Shown in pieces: positions 1 through 8,240 of a stretch of 64,000 nt of DNA. The notes below the pieces were generated by a model that was given only the letters and a program-made list of their open reading frames with translations, did not search any database and was not told the DNA's origin. Source of the stretch: Persicobacter psychrovividus (lineage in GTDB: Bacteria; Bacteroidota; Bacteroidia; Cytophagales; Cyclobacteriaceae); assembly GCF_036492425.1 (NCBI RefSeq), contig NZ_AP025292.1, positions 2,542,001 to 2,606,000 on the forward strand. The letters run 5' to 3'. The position numbers were made by a program, and so were the translations under genes. Positions within the stretch are counted from its first letter, which is position 1, and the number at the start of each line of letters is the position of its first letter.

Positions 1-33
1 CAGACGTCCTGGACGATCAAGATCCTCAATAAA

Positions 34-165
34 TTAACATTCCACAACAGTGGAATGATGCATAGCTGCATGATGATGACGATGGAAAGTGTGGGCATGA
101 CGAACAGCAACGATGTCAAATCGTTGTGCGATACGCGGCGTTATGTTCGTCTGTGGTGTCATCAT
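34..165 (-). CDS. His-rich leader peptide (candidate his attenuator)
   Basis: A 43-codon frame opens with ATGATG and closes with TAA. Residues 23-37 hold eight histidines in fifteen positions (HAHTFHRHHHAAMHH). Leader peptides rich in the regulated amino acid are the known control device of histidine operons, where ribosome stalling on His codons selects between alternative RNA hairpins. The frame points off the left edge of the window, so the operon it would control (hisG and following genes) is not visible. Two perfect short inverted repeats lie in the same transcript and a plausible Bacteroidota promoter sits just upstream. The histidine run and the hairpins are seen directly; the link to a his operon is inference. 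A chance frame in a CAT-rich stretch is the alternative. Confidence 0.5.
   Translation of the reverse strand: MMTPQTNITPRIAQRFDIVAVRHAHTFHRHHHAAMHHSTVVEC
38..126 (-). promoter_or_regulatory. Hairpins within the His-rich leader transcript
   Basis: Two near-perfect inverted repeats lie inside the leader transcript. Positions 108-126 form a 7-bp stem with a 5-base loop in the early codons. Positions 38-57 form an 8-bp stem with a 4-base loop over the last codons and touching the stop. The His codons lie between them, as expected for attenuation hairpins. A terminator stem, if there is one, would lie left of position 1. Confidence 0.4.
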
Positions 166-177
166 TATTTGATGATC

Positions 178-208
178 CTAAGGTATATGACCGATTTATA
201 AAATACAA
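178..208 (-). promoter_or_regulatory. Candidate promoter for the His-rich leader
   Basis: Read on the minus strand, TTG (206-208) is followed after 20 bases by TACCTTAG (178-185), one mismatch from the Bacteroidota -7 box TAnnTTTG. Transcription would start only a few bases before the leader ATG at 165. Confidence 0.35.
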
Positions 209-295
209 CCTTTGACATTGATTTTATTTAAAGTCTAATTGTTTTCCAACAGGCTTTATGGTTTCGTGGCAGTTTTATAACAGCTCCCCTTCGTC

Positions 296-385
296 CAAGC
301 ATCCCACTTGAACGAGGGAGAGTTGTCTTTAATCCAAGCGAGACGCTTGAATCAAAAAAAAGAAAATGCTTGAGCGAGGAAGCAT
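296..385. repeat. Cluster of short inverted repeats in the left intergenic region
   Basis: The non-coding stretch before the first lipoprotein gene holds three small palindromes: CAAG/CTTG (296-310), AAGC/GCTT (336-348) and ATGCTT/AAGCAT (366-385). The last two loops share a GCGAG core. They look like degenerate copies of one short element. No reading frame of note is present in 209-459. Confidence 0.3.
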
Positions 386-459
386 GAAACTTGATTTTTT
401 TTTAGATAACTCATTAACTTATAGCATTAATAATCAGATCATTTAACCAACACCCACCT

Positions 460-987
460 ATGAAACTCTTATTTTTCACATCCTTTATCTGCATACTGAC
501 CATCAGCTGTACCCAACAACAAGAACCCGAACCTCCTATTTTTGGAATGGCTATCGGTTCCGACATCGATTTATCCATCCAAAACCCTCAAGGGGTAGAT
601 TTGATCAGCCCTGCGACTGAGGAATATTTTCCAGTTGAAGATATGCAGTTATATTATTTAGTTGATGGGAAGAAGGTCAAAGTACAAGATTTTGCCCCAC
701 AAATAGGTGGACATAATGGTTTGAAGCTACTCAATGGGATTTCAACGCATAAGCTAAGGTGTTTTTTGTACAACTATAATGAGAAAGAAGAGGAAATTGG
801 AGAAGATGGTGTAAAGAAGGGAACAAGTATGTACTACCTTCAACTGAATCAAACCATAACGGATACGATCAAAACCGAGTGGGAAGCACTTGATGGCCGA
901 TACTATGCTATTCGAAAGGTGTGGTATAATGGGAATCTGTTTGAGGAGGAGCCTTTTGATTTGACGATTGTTAAAGGGCAAGAATAA
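460..987 (+). CDS. Small lipoprotein of unknown function
   Basis: A 175-residue protein with a lipoprotein signal: hydrophobic residues 3-15 followed by the lipobox TISC, so Cys17 would be lipidated and the mature protein anchored in the envelope. After the cysteine comes a short polar spacer rich in Gln, Glu and Pro, then a region without a motif I recognise. A downstream short-chain recognition site or enzymatic motif is not apparent. The next gene is on the other strand, so this is probably a single-gene transcript. The function is unknown. The lipidation call is firm and the rest is open. Confidence 0.75.
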   Translation: MKLLFFTSFICILTISCTQQQEPEPPIFGMAIGSDIDLSIQNPQGVDLISPATEEYFPVEDMQLYYLVDGKKVKVQDFAPQIGGHNGLKLLNGISTHKLRCFLYNYNEKEEEIGEDGVKKGTSMYYLQLNQTITDTIKTEWEALDGRYYAIRKVWYNGNLFEEEPFDLTIVKGQE

Positions 988-1030
988 ATTGTAGGTTGTT
1001 AGTTGGGGCAAAAAATCATTACCCCGTACT

Positions 1031-1096
1031 GGTTGTAGCGTCCCCGCCACGACCAGCCAACCATTGGGTGAGACGTAATGAATTACGCCTTTACAG
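1031..1096. repeat. Palindromic intergenic modules
   Basis: A copy of the GGTCGTAG-type palindrome (1031-1055) is followed by an ACGTAAT/ATTACG palindrome near 1080. Both modules recur elsewhere in the window (4179, 21850, 25555). They lie between a plus-strand and a minus-strand gene. Confidence 0.5.
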
Positions 1097-1128
1097 CATT
1101 GGGTTAGATACCAAATTTGATAATCATT

Positions 1129-1638
1129 CTATGCCAATTTCTGTTTCTTATCTCCATTCAACCACTTCGCAACCCACTCATAGTTTGTTACCAAAAGAAG
1201 GCCTACAAATATTTGAACAAAAGTTAAGGCCATTTGGGTCTTATCTATTGGGGAATCAAAAGGATTATTGTCCTGCTTTAAAGCGATATAAATATAATTC
1301 AATAGTTTGGGGAAATTATTCACCACCATTACCCCTCCTAAAATAAAAGAGCTAATCCTCACTACATCTTTAGGTTTGAAATCGCCTAACTTAATATATG
1401 ACTCCTCAAACCCACTGTCGAGGCGAAGCAAATCCACGACTTTACTTGCATAAAAAATTAGGGCGTAAGTTATTCCGATAGAAAAAATAACAGAAGCTAC
1501 AATTATTAGCACACCTGTTGAATCTGCACCTATCATAATAAAAGGTATGCTTTGTGGCAGGATAGTAAAAAGGTTAAGAACCAAAAAGTATAACCCAAAA
1601 ACTTTAATCAGTAATACAAAAAAATCTTTCTTAGTCAT
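1129..1638 (-). CDS. Four-helix membrane protein of unknown function
   Basis: A 169-residue, strongly hydrophobic protein with about four predicted membrane segments at residues 5-27, 30-58, 95-115 and 137-155. The middle loop (about 65-92) and the C-terminal tail (about 157-169, Lys-rich) are polar; the tail should face the cytoplasm by the positive-inside rule. No conserved family motif is recognised. It is convergent with the upstream lipoprotein gene and separated from it by a palindromic repeat. A simple multi-pass inner membrane protein is the safest description. Confidence 0.7.
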   Translation of the reverse strand: MTKKDFFVLLIKVFGLYFLVLNLFTILPQSIPFIMIGADSTGVLIIVASVIFSIGITYALIFYASKVVDLLRLDSGFEESYIKLGDFKPKDVVRISSFILGGVMVVNNFPKLLNYIYIALKQDNNPFDSPIDKTQMALTFVQIFVGLLLVTNYEWVAKWLNGDKKQKLA

Positions 1639-1780
1639 ATTTTAAAAATTTATATAATCATCACCTAATTAAGAATAATTGATCAGCAATATAAAGAGTT
1701 TACTCCTTTAAATCATGAATAAAATTACGGTTGGTTTCCTTACCTTTAACCCAAAAGATTTTTTCACCCAATCAACCCCT

Positions 1781-2887
1781 ATGAAAATCACCCGCGCTTT
1801 ATTCATAAGCCTGCCTCTGCTATTGTTGGCTTGCAAGGAACAGGCTCAGAAAACGACGACACCTACGGTCGTTCGTACCAACAAACAAATCACTTTAGAC
1901 ATCAAGGAAGCCAATCGGCTGAGTGAACTGCCTTTGGGCTGTATCCAAAATCCACTGCCGTATAAATCGGGCGTGGTGATTGCCAAAGAAAGTGATTTGG
2001 CTATGCCAGCAGTGCATCATCCTGCTTTCTATGGTTGCTTTGATTGGCATTCGGCAGTGCACGGACATTGGTCGTTGGTGTATTTGCTCAAGACCTTTCC
2101 AGGCTTGGCGCATCGACAGGAAGCCATTGATAAGCTGAATAAAAACCTTTCACCGGAGAATATCGCCAAAGAGGTGGCTTATTTTTCGATGAATCCAGAG
2201 AGCAAGATGTTTGAGCGCACCTACGGGTGGGCATGGTTACTGAAGTTGCAAGAGGAACTTTATACTTGGGATGATCCAATGGCCAAGACATGGTACAACA
2301 ACCTCAAGCCGTTGGAGGATTATATTTCCGAAGCCTATATGGAGTACTTGCCCAAGTTGGTCTATCCGATCCGAACGGGAACGCATTCCAATACTGCTTT
2401 TGGCTTGAGCTTCGCTTATGATTATGCACAGACCGTCGGTAATGATGCCTTGGCGCAAGTGATTCGGGAGTCCGCTATTCGCTTTTATCAGCAAGATCAA
2501 GACTGCCCGATGGGTTGGGAGCCGAGTGGTCATGATTTTCTATCACCCTGTTTGCAGGAAATGGACGTTATGAGGAAGGTGTTGGCAAAGGAGGCGTTTG
2601 AACCGTGGGCGAAGGCGTTTCTACCTGCTTTATTCGATCAAAGTATGGATCTGCATCCCGGTATTGTCAAAGACCGATCGGACGGGCACTTGGTGCATTT
2701 GGACGGGCTGAACTTCTCACGTGCGTGGTGCCTTTATCCTTTCAAAGACAACGACCTTGCTTATAATTTAGCGACGGAGCACCTCGATTATTCGCTTTCC
2801 AAAATCACTGACGGCGATTATGCCGGACAACATTGGCTAGGGACTTTTGCCTTGTATGCGTTTAAGGTGAAGAAGGAGAGTTCCTAG
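1781..2887 (+). CDS. DUF2891 family lipoprotein
   Basis: A 368-residue protein. The ATG at 1781 was chosen because it gives a clean lipoprotein signal with lipobox LLLAC (Cys18); an in-frame ATG at 1715 would put 22 unusual residues before it. The body matches the DUF2891 family. The diagnostic stretch at residues 79-97 contains HPAFYGCFDWHSAVHGHW, and later HSNTAF, QDCPMGWEPSG and HLDGLNFSRAW are typical of this alpha/alpha-barrel-like family. The biochemical role is not established. Its TAG stop codon shares its last base with an inserted IS630 element. The same stop would also be read in the uninterrupted sequence, so the protein is intact. Confidence 0.85.
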   Translation: MKITRALFISLPLLLLACKEQAQKTTTPTVVRTNKQITLDIKEANRLSELPLGCIQNPLPYKSGVVIAKESDLAMPAVHHPAFYGCFDWHSAVHGHWSLVYLLKTFPGLAHRQEAIDKLNKNLSPENIAKEVAYFSMNPESKMFERTYGWAWLLKLQEELYTWDDPMAKTWYNNLKPLEDYISEAYMEYLPKLVYPIRTGTHSNTAFGLSFAYDYAQTVGNDALAQVIRESAIRFYQQDQDCPMGWEPSGHDFLSPCLQEMDVMRKVLAKEAFEPWAKAFLPALFDQSMDLHPGIVKDRSDGHLVHLDGLNFSRAWCLYPFKDNDLAYNLATEHLDYSLSKITDGDYAGQHWLGTFALYAFKVKKESS

Positions 2888-2932
2888 TGCTACACCCCCT
2901 AAATTTAGCATGATTTTTTCTTGAATCACTGT

Positions 2933-3430
2933 ATGGGAAGAAAAACATCTATTGTCATTGATCTGACGGAGCGAGAAGAGAGACTACTATTTAGAATTAT
3001 TAATAGTGGGAAGACGCCTTCAAATATTCGTCGCCGAGCCTCATTTGTGTACCATTTTAATAAGGGGTTAAGCTTCAAAGAGATTTGTGCTAATGAAAAA
3101 GCAGATCCCAATACAGTGAAGAGATGGCTTAATAAATGGGACGCAATCAATGAGTTAGATGAAACCCAAAATAAAATAGGAGATACTGAATTTATCCGAC
3201 TTATTTATGAACAATTAACTGATTCTAAAAGAAGCGGAAGGAAACCTCGTTTAACTGCCGAAGAAAAAATTCAAGTGCAAACATTAAGCTGCCAAGATCC
3301 TCAAGATTATGATGTTCCAATCACTGAATGGTCTCATGAGTCTTTGAGTGAGCAAGCGAAGAAAATGGGAATCGAAATCTCATCAAGTCATGTTGGTCGA
3401 CTTTTAAAAAAACGAATTAAGTCCTCATAA
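2933..3430 (+). CDS. IS630 transposase, N-terminal part
   Basis: A 165-residue frame holding the DNA-binding half of an IS630-type transposase. There is a helix-turn-helix near residues 35-70 (SFKEICANEKADPNTVKRWLNKW-like) and a second winged-helix-like block towards the end (SSSHVGRLLKK). The ATG at 2933 is preferred over a TTG at 2921. The frame ends shortly after a run of seven A (3406-3412). The homologous protein continues in another frame, so this is either a one-base insertion that inactivates the gene or a slippage site used to make the full transposase. Confidence 0.75.
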   Translation: MGRKTSIVIDLTEREERLLFRIINSGKTPSNIRRRASFVYHFNKGLSFKEICANEKADPNTVKRWLNKWDAINELDETQNKIGDTEFIRLIYEQLTDSKRSGRKPRLTAEEKIQVQTLSCQDPQDYDVPITEWSHESLSEQAKKMGIEISSSHVGRLLKKRIKSS

Positions 3431-4139
3431 AACTGAATATTGGATACATCCAAAAATAGGTGACCAACAGGAGCATAACGACCGTGTTTCTGATGTTTGC
3501 AGTGTTTATTTGGAGCAATCAGACGATGTTGTGACTATTTCTGTGGATGAAAAGACGGGTATTCAAGCTAAACAAAACATAAAAATAACCACAGCAAAAA
3601 GCGGTCAAGTTAAGCGAGTAGACCCAGAATACAAGCGGAACGGAACGACCTGTTTAATCGCAGGCCTGAATATAATGGACGGCGAGGTCACCAAATATCA
3701 ACTTGGACAGACTCGGAATGAGGAGGATTTTTGTAAATTTATAGAGTCAATCATCGATAAATACCCTAACAAAAAAATCGTTTTTATTGCAGACCAGCTT
3801 AATACACATAAATCAGAGTCATTAGTCAAGCTAATTGCTGATAAAGTAAATTATGACAGTGATTTAGGTAAGAAAGGACGGTGTGGAGTATTAAAGACGA
3901 TGAAGTCCAGGATGGAATTTTTAGAGGATAAAGACCATAAAATCAGATTTCAATATACTCCAAAACATTGCTCTTGGTTGAACCAAATAGAGAATTGGTT
4001 TGGCCGTTTACAGAAGCATGTAATTCGTAATGGGCAATTTAACTCGGTCCCTAATTTAGAAAGAAAAATCACCAACTATATTGAGTATTACAATGAAAGA
4101 TGGAAAAAGCCAATTGAGTGGTGTTTTGGTGGGTTTTAA
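3411..4139 (+). CDS. IS630 transposase, catalytic part
   Basis: The catalytic half of the transposase, readable without interruption from the A tract at 3406-3412; an internal ATG lies at 3510. Counted from that ATG, the DDE-type acidic residues are D13 (ISVDEKTG), D95 (FIADQLNTH) and E161 (WLNQIENWFG). The first two blocks and the HCSWLNQIE block are classic IS630 signatures. Joining it to the first frame needs a +1 shift (or loss of one A), giving one protein of ordinary length for the family. All three catalytic residues are present, so activity is possible if frameshifting occurs. Confidence 0.75.
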   Translation, partial: NELSPHKTEYWIHPKIGDQQEHNDRVSDVCSVYLEQSDDVVTISVDEKTGIQAKQNIKITTAKSGQVKRVDPEYKRNGTTCLIAGLNIMDGEVTKYQLGQTRNEEDFCKFIESIIDKYPNKKIVFIADQLNTHKSESLVKLIADKVNYDSDLGKKGRCGVLKTMKSRMEFLEDKDHKIRFQYTPKHCSWLNQIENWFGRLQKHVIRNGQFNSVPNLERKITNYIEYYNERWKKPIEWCFGGF

Positions 4140-4178
4140 ATCGGGTGGTATTTAAGGGTTATCGCACTAGGGGTTCGG

Positions 4179-4250
4179 GGTCGTAGCGGGGACGCTACGA
4201 CCAGTGAAGGTGTAGGCCATGATTACCTTGATTTACAGGATTACCACGAT
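4179..4250. repeat. Composite intergenic repeat
   Basis: A 24-bp palindrome with GGTCGTAGCG and CGCTACGACC arms around GGGA (4179-4202) is followed by an inverted copy of the ATCATGG-type module (about 4217-4250). Both modules recur at 25555 and 25605 in the same order. This copy lies just right of the IS630 element. Confidence 0.6.
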
Positions 4251-4321
4251 TCTTTATTTGTAAGCAACAACTAAATGAATCTCATAAAAAAGTCTGTGGA
4301 CAAATCAAAAAACTTAGACCA

Positions 4322-5017
4322 TCACGACAACACCTCTTTCAAAACTGCCAGCGACTGTATCTGCCCAAAGCCGTGCACCTGCTCCTGATAAAAGCGCAAC
4401 AGGTGGGCAAGCACCGTTCGGCGCATGAAATTATCCATCGGGATATGGTCGCCGAAAGAGGCGGAACGCAACTGTTCAAGGACTGCTTTTTCCTGTTGGG
4501 CAATGGTAGGATCATCCGCCCACTGAATCACTTCAGCAATAATCTGATCGCCAGTGGTCACCCCCAAACCGAGGGGTTGCCCTGCTTTCAGGAGAAATTG
4601 CAGGTGGAAGTTCTGAAAGCGTTCTTCCATCTGATCAAAGGCCTGCACGGCATAATACAAATACTGAAACATGTGCTCATTGGCTTCCTGCTCATGTTTG
4701 AGCAACTGCCCCAACACTTCGGTGATGAATAGTGCTACCGAGGATTTCATCACATCAAAAGGAATCGACTGCAAAGGATAAGCGAGTTGTACCTCGGAAA
4801 TGCGGTTCAGATCCTTGCCTGGCTTTTCATAAACCACCAAATCAAGCAATGACAAAGGCTGAAAAAGGGCGATCTTATTTTGCTTTGCCCGAGCCTTCCG
4901 CACACTATTGACGATGTAGGAACGCATACCGAAGGCTTCGGTATAAATGCGCACAATGATCGAGCTTTCCCGATATTTGATGTAATTGAGTACGACGCCT
5001 CTGGTTTTTTCAAGCAT
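4322..5017 (-). CDS. recO: DNA repair protein RecO
   Basis: A 231-residue RecO, the partner of RecR that helps load RecA onto SSB-coated single-stranded DNA during gap repair. The N-terminal OB fold covers about residues 1-80 (MLEKTRGVVLNYIKYRESS, then FQPLSLLDLVVYEK) and the helical domain follows. The start at 5017 was chosen because the family begins at this MLEKTRG-like segment; an upstream in-frame ATG at 5143 adds 42 unrelated residues. Length is normal. The zinc-binding cysteines of some RecO proteins are absent. porZ lies immediately upstream on the same strand; recO next to porZ is a familiar order in Bacteroidota. Confidence 0.9.
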   Translation of the reverse strand: MLEKTRGVVLNYIKYRESSIIVRIYTEAFGMRSYIVNSVRKARAKQNKIALFQPLSLLDLVVYEKPGKDLNRISEVQLAYPLQSIPFDVMKSSVALFITEVLGQLLKHEQEANEHMFQYLYYAVQAFDQMEERFQNFHLQFLLKAGQPLGLGVTTGDQIIAEVIQWADDPTIAQQEKAVLEQLRSASFGDHIPMDNFMRRTVLAHLLRFYQEQVHGFGQIQSLAVLKEVLS

Positions 5018-5145
5018 GATGAATGAATGGTAATATAATGAAAGCGTGCCGATGTGTTTTGTCCACAGATGACACAGATTTCCACAGATTACTTTTTTGA
5101 TTTGATATTTTAACAAGCGGATGCTTGTGGGGTTTCCGTCCAATT

Positions 5146-5174
5146 GTAGGGTCAGGCCTATGTGCCTGACCTAC
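5146..5174. repeat. Palindromic module between recO and porZ
   Basis: GTAGG(G)TCAGGC and GCCTGACCTAC arms around a short loop. It is a variant of the palindromes found in the other intergenic regions. It also lies just after the porZ stop codon and may act as a transcription terminator or mRNA 3' end. Confidence 0.5.
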
Positions 5175-5186
5175 GATCAGTTTATA

Positions 5187-7430
5187 TTAATTAACAATCG
5201 CCACCTTACCCACAGTCGCATCGGTACCATCGGGTTGAGCAACCCAAACGAGGTAAATACCCACGCCTGCACGGGCACCATTACTGAGGCTCCCATTCCA
5301 GGTCGCCGTGCCTCCATTGGCAGTGGTTTCGTAAAGAAGTCTGCCGGAAAGATCAGTAATTTTCACGGTGGCATCAGTTGATAGCTGACTGATGGTGATT
5401 GGTCCGCTGAAATTGCCACGTACAGGATTCGGAAAGATCTTCACTTCCCCCTGTGGACTTACGCCTGCGGAAGCATCAGCACGAAAAGAAACCAAGCCCG
5501 CCCGGGTCTGGACAAACACCTCTCCACTCCGTGGCTCATCGGTAAGTCTGAGCACCTCATTGGAGGGCAGCAGGCTATTCTCGGTCGTAAACTCTCCCAG
5601 TAAATCAATATCTGAATTATTGGTAAAATCTGAAATGGGTTTTGAGTACAAAAACAAACCCGTATTATTTCCAAACCACTTGCGGTTACCGCCATCAATG
5701 GTAATGCTACTGACTTCTTTTTTATTGAAAATCGGGAAGCCTTCATAAATCGGCAAAACCGCGGCAACACTTTGATTCAGCCAGTCGCCTGAGGGTAAAT
5801 ATCCGACCCCCTGATCGGTGGCCAGCCATAAATTACCCAATCGATCAAAAGCCATATCGTTAATATTATCGCTGGGCAAATTGTTAATCGATGCGCTGTT
5901 GAGCAATCGGCCAACCTGATTTTCAAAATCATAAACATAAATCCCCCGACTTCTTGACGGGTCCATGCGGGCTACCAAAATATTCTGATAAGGGTGCACC
6001 AGCAACTGTACAATCGGCAATGACTGATTGATCAGTGGTTTCCACTCTTCAGCGCCAGCCTTCACCCATAAGGCAGGCTGAGCATCATACTGACTGAGCC
6101 ATTCGTTACCATATCGATCGCCAATAATAGTCGAAAGAGGAGCATCCTGAGGAATCACCGAAGAAGGTGAGCGGCTAAACTCGCCCTGTGCATTCACCTC
6201 CCATAAGCCCGTACCCATCGTAGCCACCGCATAGGTTTCGCTTTGCTGACGGTAAAAAGCATCGACCACATCCCTTGCTTCGGGCTGCGTATTTTCAGCA
6301 TCAAAGTTGGTCCATCGGCCATTGAGAAAAACATCAAAAGCCCCAGGGTCGCCGTTAGGAACCCCCAACTGATATCCGCCCCGAAAGGCCATCACCCGCT
6401 CCCCCTGATGATCAATATGAAAAGGAACCACGGAAGAAATCCCCGATGGTGCAATTGACCGCTCTTCAGCCCCGCGCTTCGACACCAGGCCGACACGGGC
6501 ATCCGCTATCCAAAGCTGGTCGGCATTTCCACTGATTTGCTGAGGCTGCTGCGCCTGCAAGTCCACCGCTTCAAGCCCACTGTCCTGCAACTGGTACAAA
6601 TGCAATCCATCAACCACCATCAGCTCGTCTGCGGTATTGAAATGCTGAACAGGCTGATCGGTCTGCCCCACTTGCTGAACGCCCTCCTGATAAGAAAAAA
6701 GCTGTGATCCTTCCGCCCAAAAAAGCTGCCCATCGAAAGTCGTGATTTGCTGAACATTCGCCGAAGGGTGCCCCCACAAAGTATTGTAGCGTTGCCAGCT
6801 GCTGTAATCCTGAATATTGGATTTCCCGGTCAGGTCATTACCAATAATCCCCTCGGCGGTGGCAAGCATCAGACTATCTCCCTTAACGGTACCGTCAAGG
6901 ATGCGCAGTGCAGCTCCATTTTGCCCGAGGTTGCGGGCCGTAGAAATCACCCTGTTTGTAGAAGACTCATAAATAAAAGCCCCATATGAGAGGATCACGA
7001 TACTGGTATCTCCTTTGAATAAAATTTTCTGAATGGCTTTGTCGCCAGGCTGTGGATCCTGACGGATGGCATCGAAGGTCGTGATGGCACGGCCTTTAAG
7101 CTGATCAATTCCACCGCTTTGGTAGCCAATCAGCCAGGCTTTATTGCGGGCATCATAGGCCAGGGTACTGAACTCATTTTCCGAAAGACCATCGCTGCTA
7201 CTGACCACCTCCACCTCATTGGATTGGCGGTCGTAAAAAAACAGAGAATTTTGGGTGGCGCAACAAACACTGTCGGGGTTGCTCGCCACCAAGGCTGCCT
7301 GCCGGTAATTGAAATGGCTTCGCCAGCTTCCGGTAGGGATCTCCTGCGCGGAAGCCTGCAAGCTAAAAAATAAAAATAGGCACCAATTACTGAGAATCAG
7401 TTTGTATGTTGTGTTGTTCTTGTTTTTCAT
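5187..7430 (-). CDS. porZ: PorZ-like beta-propeller protein of type IX secretion
   Basis: A 747-residue exported protein. Residues 1-28 are a signal peptide ending in ASA. The N-terminal domain begins with GSWRSHFNYRQA and continues through an SSDGLSENEF motif, the signature of PorZ, a surface component of the T9SS attachment complex. About residues 30-650 form two-component-regulator-type beta-propeller repeats. The last 80 residues are a type A T9SS sorting domain (FPNPVRGNF, then a DLSGR block and a GIYLVWV block). The start ATG overlaps the end of tdk by 44 bases, suggesting linked transcription. Length agrees with known PorZ proteins. It should sit on the outer surface, where it takes part in handling sorting-domain cargo such as the protease at 46188. 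Confidence 0.85.
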   Translation of the reverse strand: MKNKNNTTYKLILSNWCLFLFFSLQASAQEIPTGSWRSHFNYRQAALVASNPDSVCCATQNSLFFYDRQSNEVEVVSSSDGLSENEFSTLAYDARNKAWLIGYQSGGIDQLKGRAITTFDAIRQDPQPGDKAIQKILFKGDTSIVILSYGAFIYESSTNRVISTARNLGQNGAALRILDGTVKGDSLMLATAEGIIGNDLTGKSNIQDYSSWQRYNTLWGHPSANVQQITTFDGQLFWAEGSQLFSYQEGVQQVGQTDQPVQHFNTADELMVVDGLHLYQLQDSGLEAVDLQAQQPQQISGNADQLWIADARVGLVSKRGAEERSIAPSGISSVVPFHIDHQGERVMAFRGGYQLGVPNGDPGAFDVFLNGRWTNFDAENTQPEARDVVDAFYRQQSETYAVATMGTGLWEVNAQGEFSRSPSSVIPQDAPLSTIIGDRYGNEWLSQYDAQPALWVKAGAEEWKPLINQSLPIVQLLVHPYQNILVARMDPSRSRGIYVYDFENQVGRLLNSASINNLPSDNINDMAFDRLGNLWLATDQGVGYLPSGDWLNQSVAAVLPIYEGFPIFNKKEVSSITIDGGNRKWFGNNTGLFLYSKPISDFTNNSDIDLLGEFTTENSLLPSNEVLRLTDEPRSGEVFVQTRAGLVSFRADASAGVSPQGEVKIFPNPVRGNFSGPITISQLSTDATVKITDLSGRLLYETTANGGTATWNGSLSNGARAGVGIYLVWVAQPDGTDATVGKVAIVN

Positions 7431-8001
7431 TCATTCCCTCGTTATAACATTTTCTGCAACGAGGCTCATAGGCGTCCTTCTCTCCCAAAACCACCTGCTC
7501 TTCGCTCATGGTTGTCCGAAAGGAATAAGAAGCCACCGAACCACATTGTGCACAGATGGCATTCACTTTGGTTACAAATTCCGCCGTGGCCATCAAGCCT
7601 GGCATTGGCCCGAAAGGCACTCCTTCGAAATCCATGTCCAGTCCGGCTAAAATAACCCTTTTCCCCTTGTTTGCCAATTTGTTGGCCACATCCACCAGGT
7701 CAAGGTCAAAAAATTGTGCTTCATCAATACCAATCACTTCAAATTCATTGATATGGTGAAGGATTTCCGCCGCATTTTTTACAGGCACACAAACCACTGC
7801 ATTGGCATTATGGGAAACCACCTCCGCCTCCGCATAGCGCGTATCGACCGCAGGTTTAAAAATCCCGACCTTCTGTTTGGCGATAATCGCCCGATTAATC
7901 CTGCGGATGAGCTCTTCTGTTTTCCCTGAAAACATAGATCCACAAATAACCTCTACCCATCCGGCCTGAGCAATCCCCCCGAAGTGCGGTTCAATAAACA
8001 T
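7387..8001 (-). CDS. tdk: Thymidine kinase (type II)
   Basis: A 204-residue thymidine kinase, which phosphorylates thymidine with ATP in the pyrimidine salvage pathway. The P loop is at residues 21-28 (GSMFSGKT). The catalytic DEAQFF is at 93-98. The lasso/zinc domain has cysteine pairs C150/C153 and C182/C185, the four-cysteine structural zinc site of type II enzymes. A strong TACCTTTG promoter box lies 40 bases upstream. The 3' end overlaps the porZ start. The polar C-terminal tail (about 190-204) is longer than usual and is probably disordered. Confidence 0.95.
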   Translation of the reverse strand: MFIEPHFGGIAQAGWVEVICGSMFSGKTEELIRRINRAIIAKQKVGIFKPAVDTRYAEAEVVSHNANAVVCVPVKNAAEILHHINEFEVIGIDEAQFFDLDLVDVANKLANKGKRVILAGLDMDFEGVPFGPMPGLMATAEFVTKVNAICAQCGSVASYSFRTTMSEEQVVLGEKDAYEPRCRKCYNEGMNEKQEQHNIQTDSQ

Positions 8002-8040
8002 GATGCTTGATATTTTTCTGTAAATTATTTCTTATCAGGC

Positions 8041-8068
8041 CAAAGGTACGATGAAAATTTTGATCAAA
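8041..8068 (-). promoter_or_regulatory. Promoter of tdk
   Basis: On the minus strand TTTG (8065-8068) precedes TACCTTTG (8041-8048), an exact match to the Bacteroidota -7 consensus. The 16-base spacing is a little short of the usual 17-23. It lies about 40 bases before the tdk ATG. Confidence 0.55.
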
Positions 8069-8240
8069 TTGTATTGACTATCCTGCAAAATTAATTTATT
8101 GGGCAGATATTTTTTTTAAAACCTAATTTGTTTTGTAGTTTAATTGCAAAACAAAAGCATTATTTTTGCTTACTATTGCAAGTTGTTTACTTGATAGTAA
8201 TACAATTTGAGACTTACGAGACTTTATAGGGTTAACATCC

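Larger units (their letters stand above)
2887..4167 (+). mobile_element. IS630-family insertion sequence
   Basis: A 1281-bp element bounded by imperfect inverted ends that start GTGC and share a CCC and a TAAAT block. It is flanked on both sides by TA (2885-2886 and 4168-4169), the target duplication expected of the IS630/Tc1 group. It carries one transposase split into two frames. It inserted into the TA of the DUF2891 stop codon. Confidence 0.85.

Noticed and set aside
4373-4732. A 119-codon plus-strand frame
   Set aside because: Antisense to recO; no start signal and no family features.
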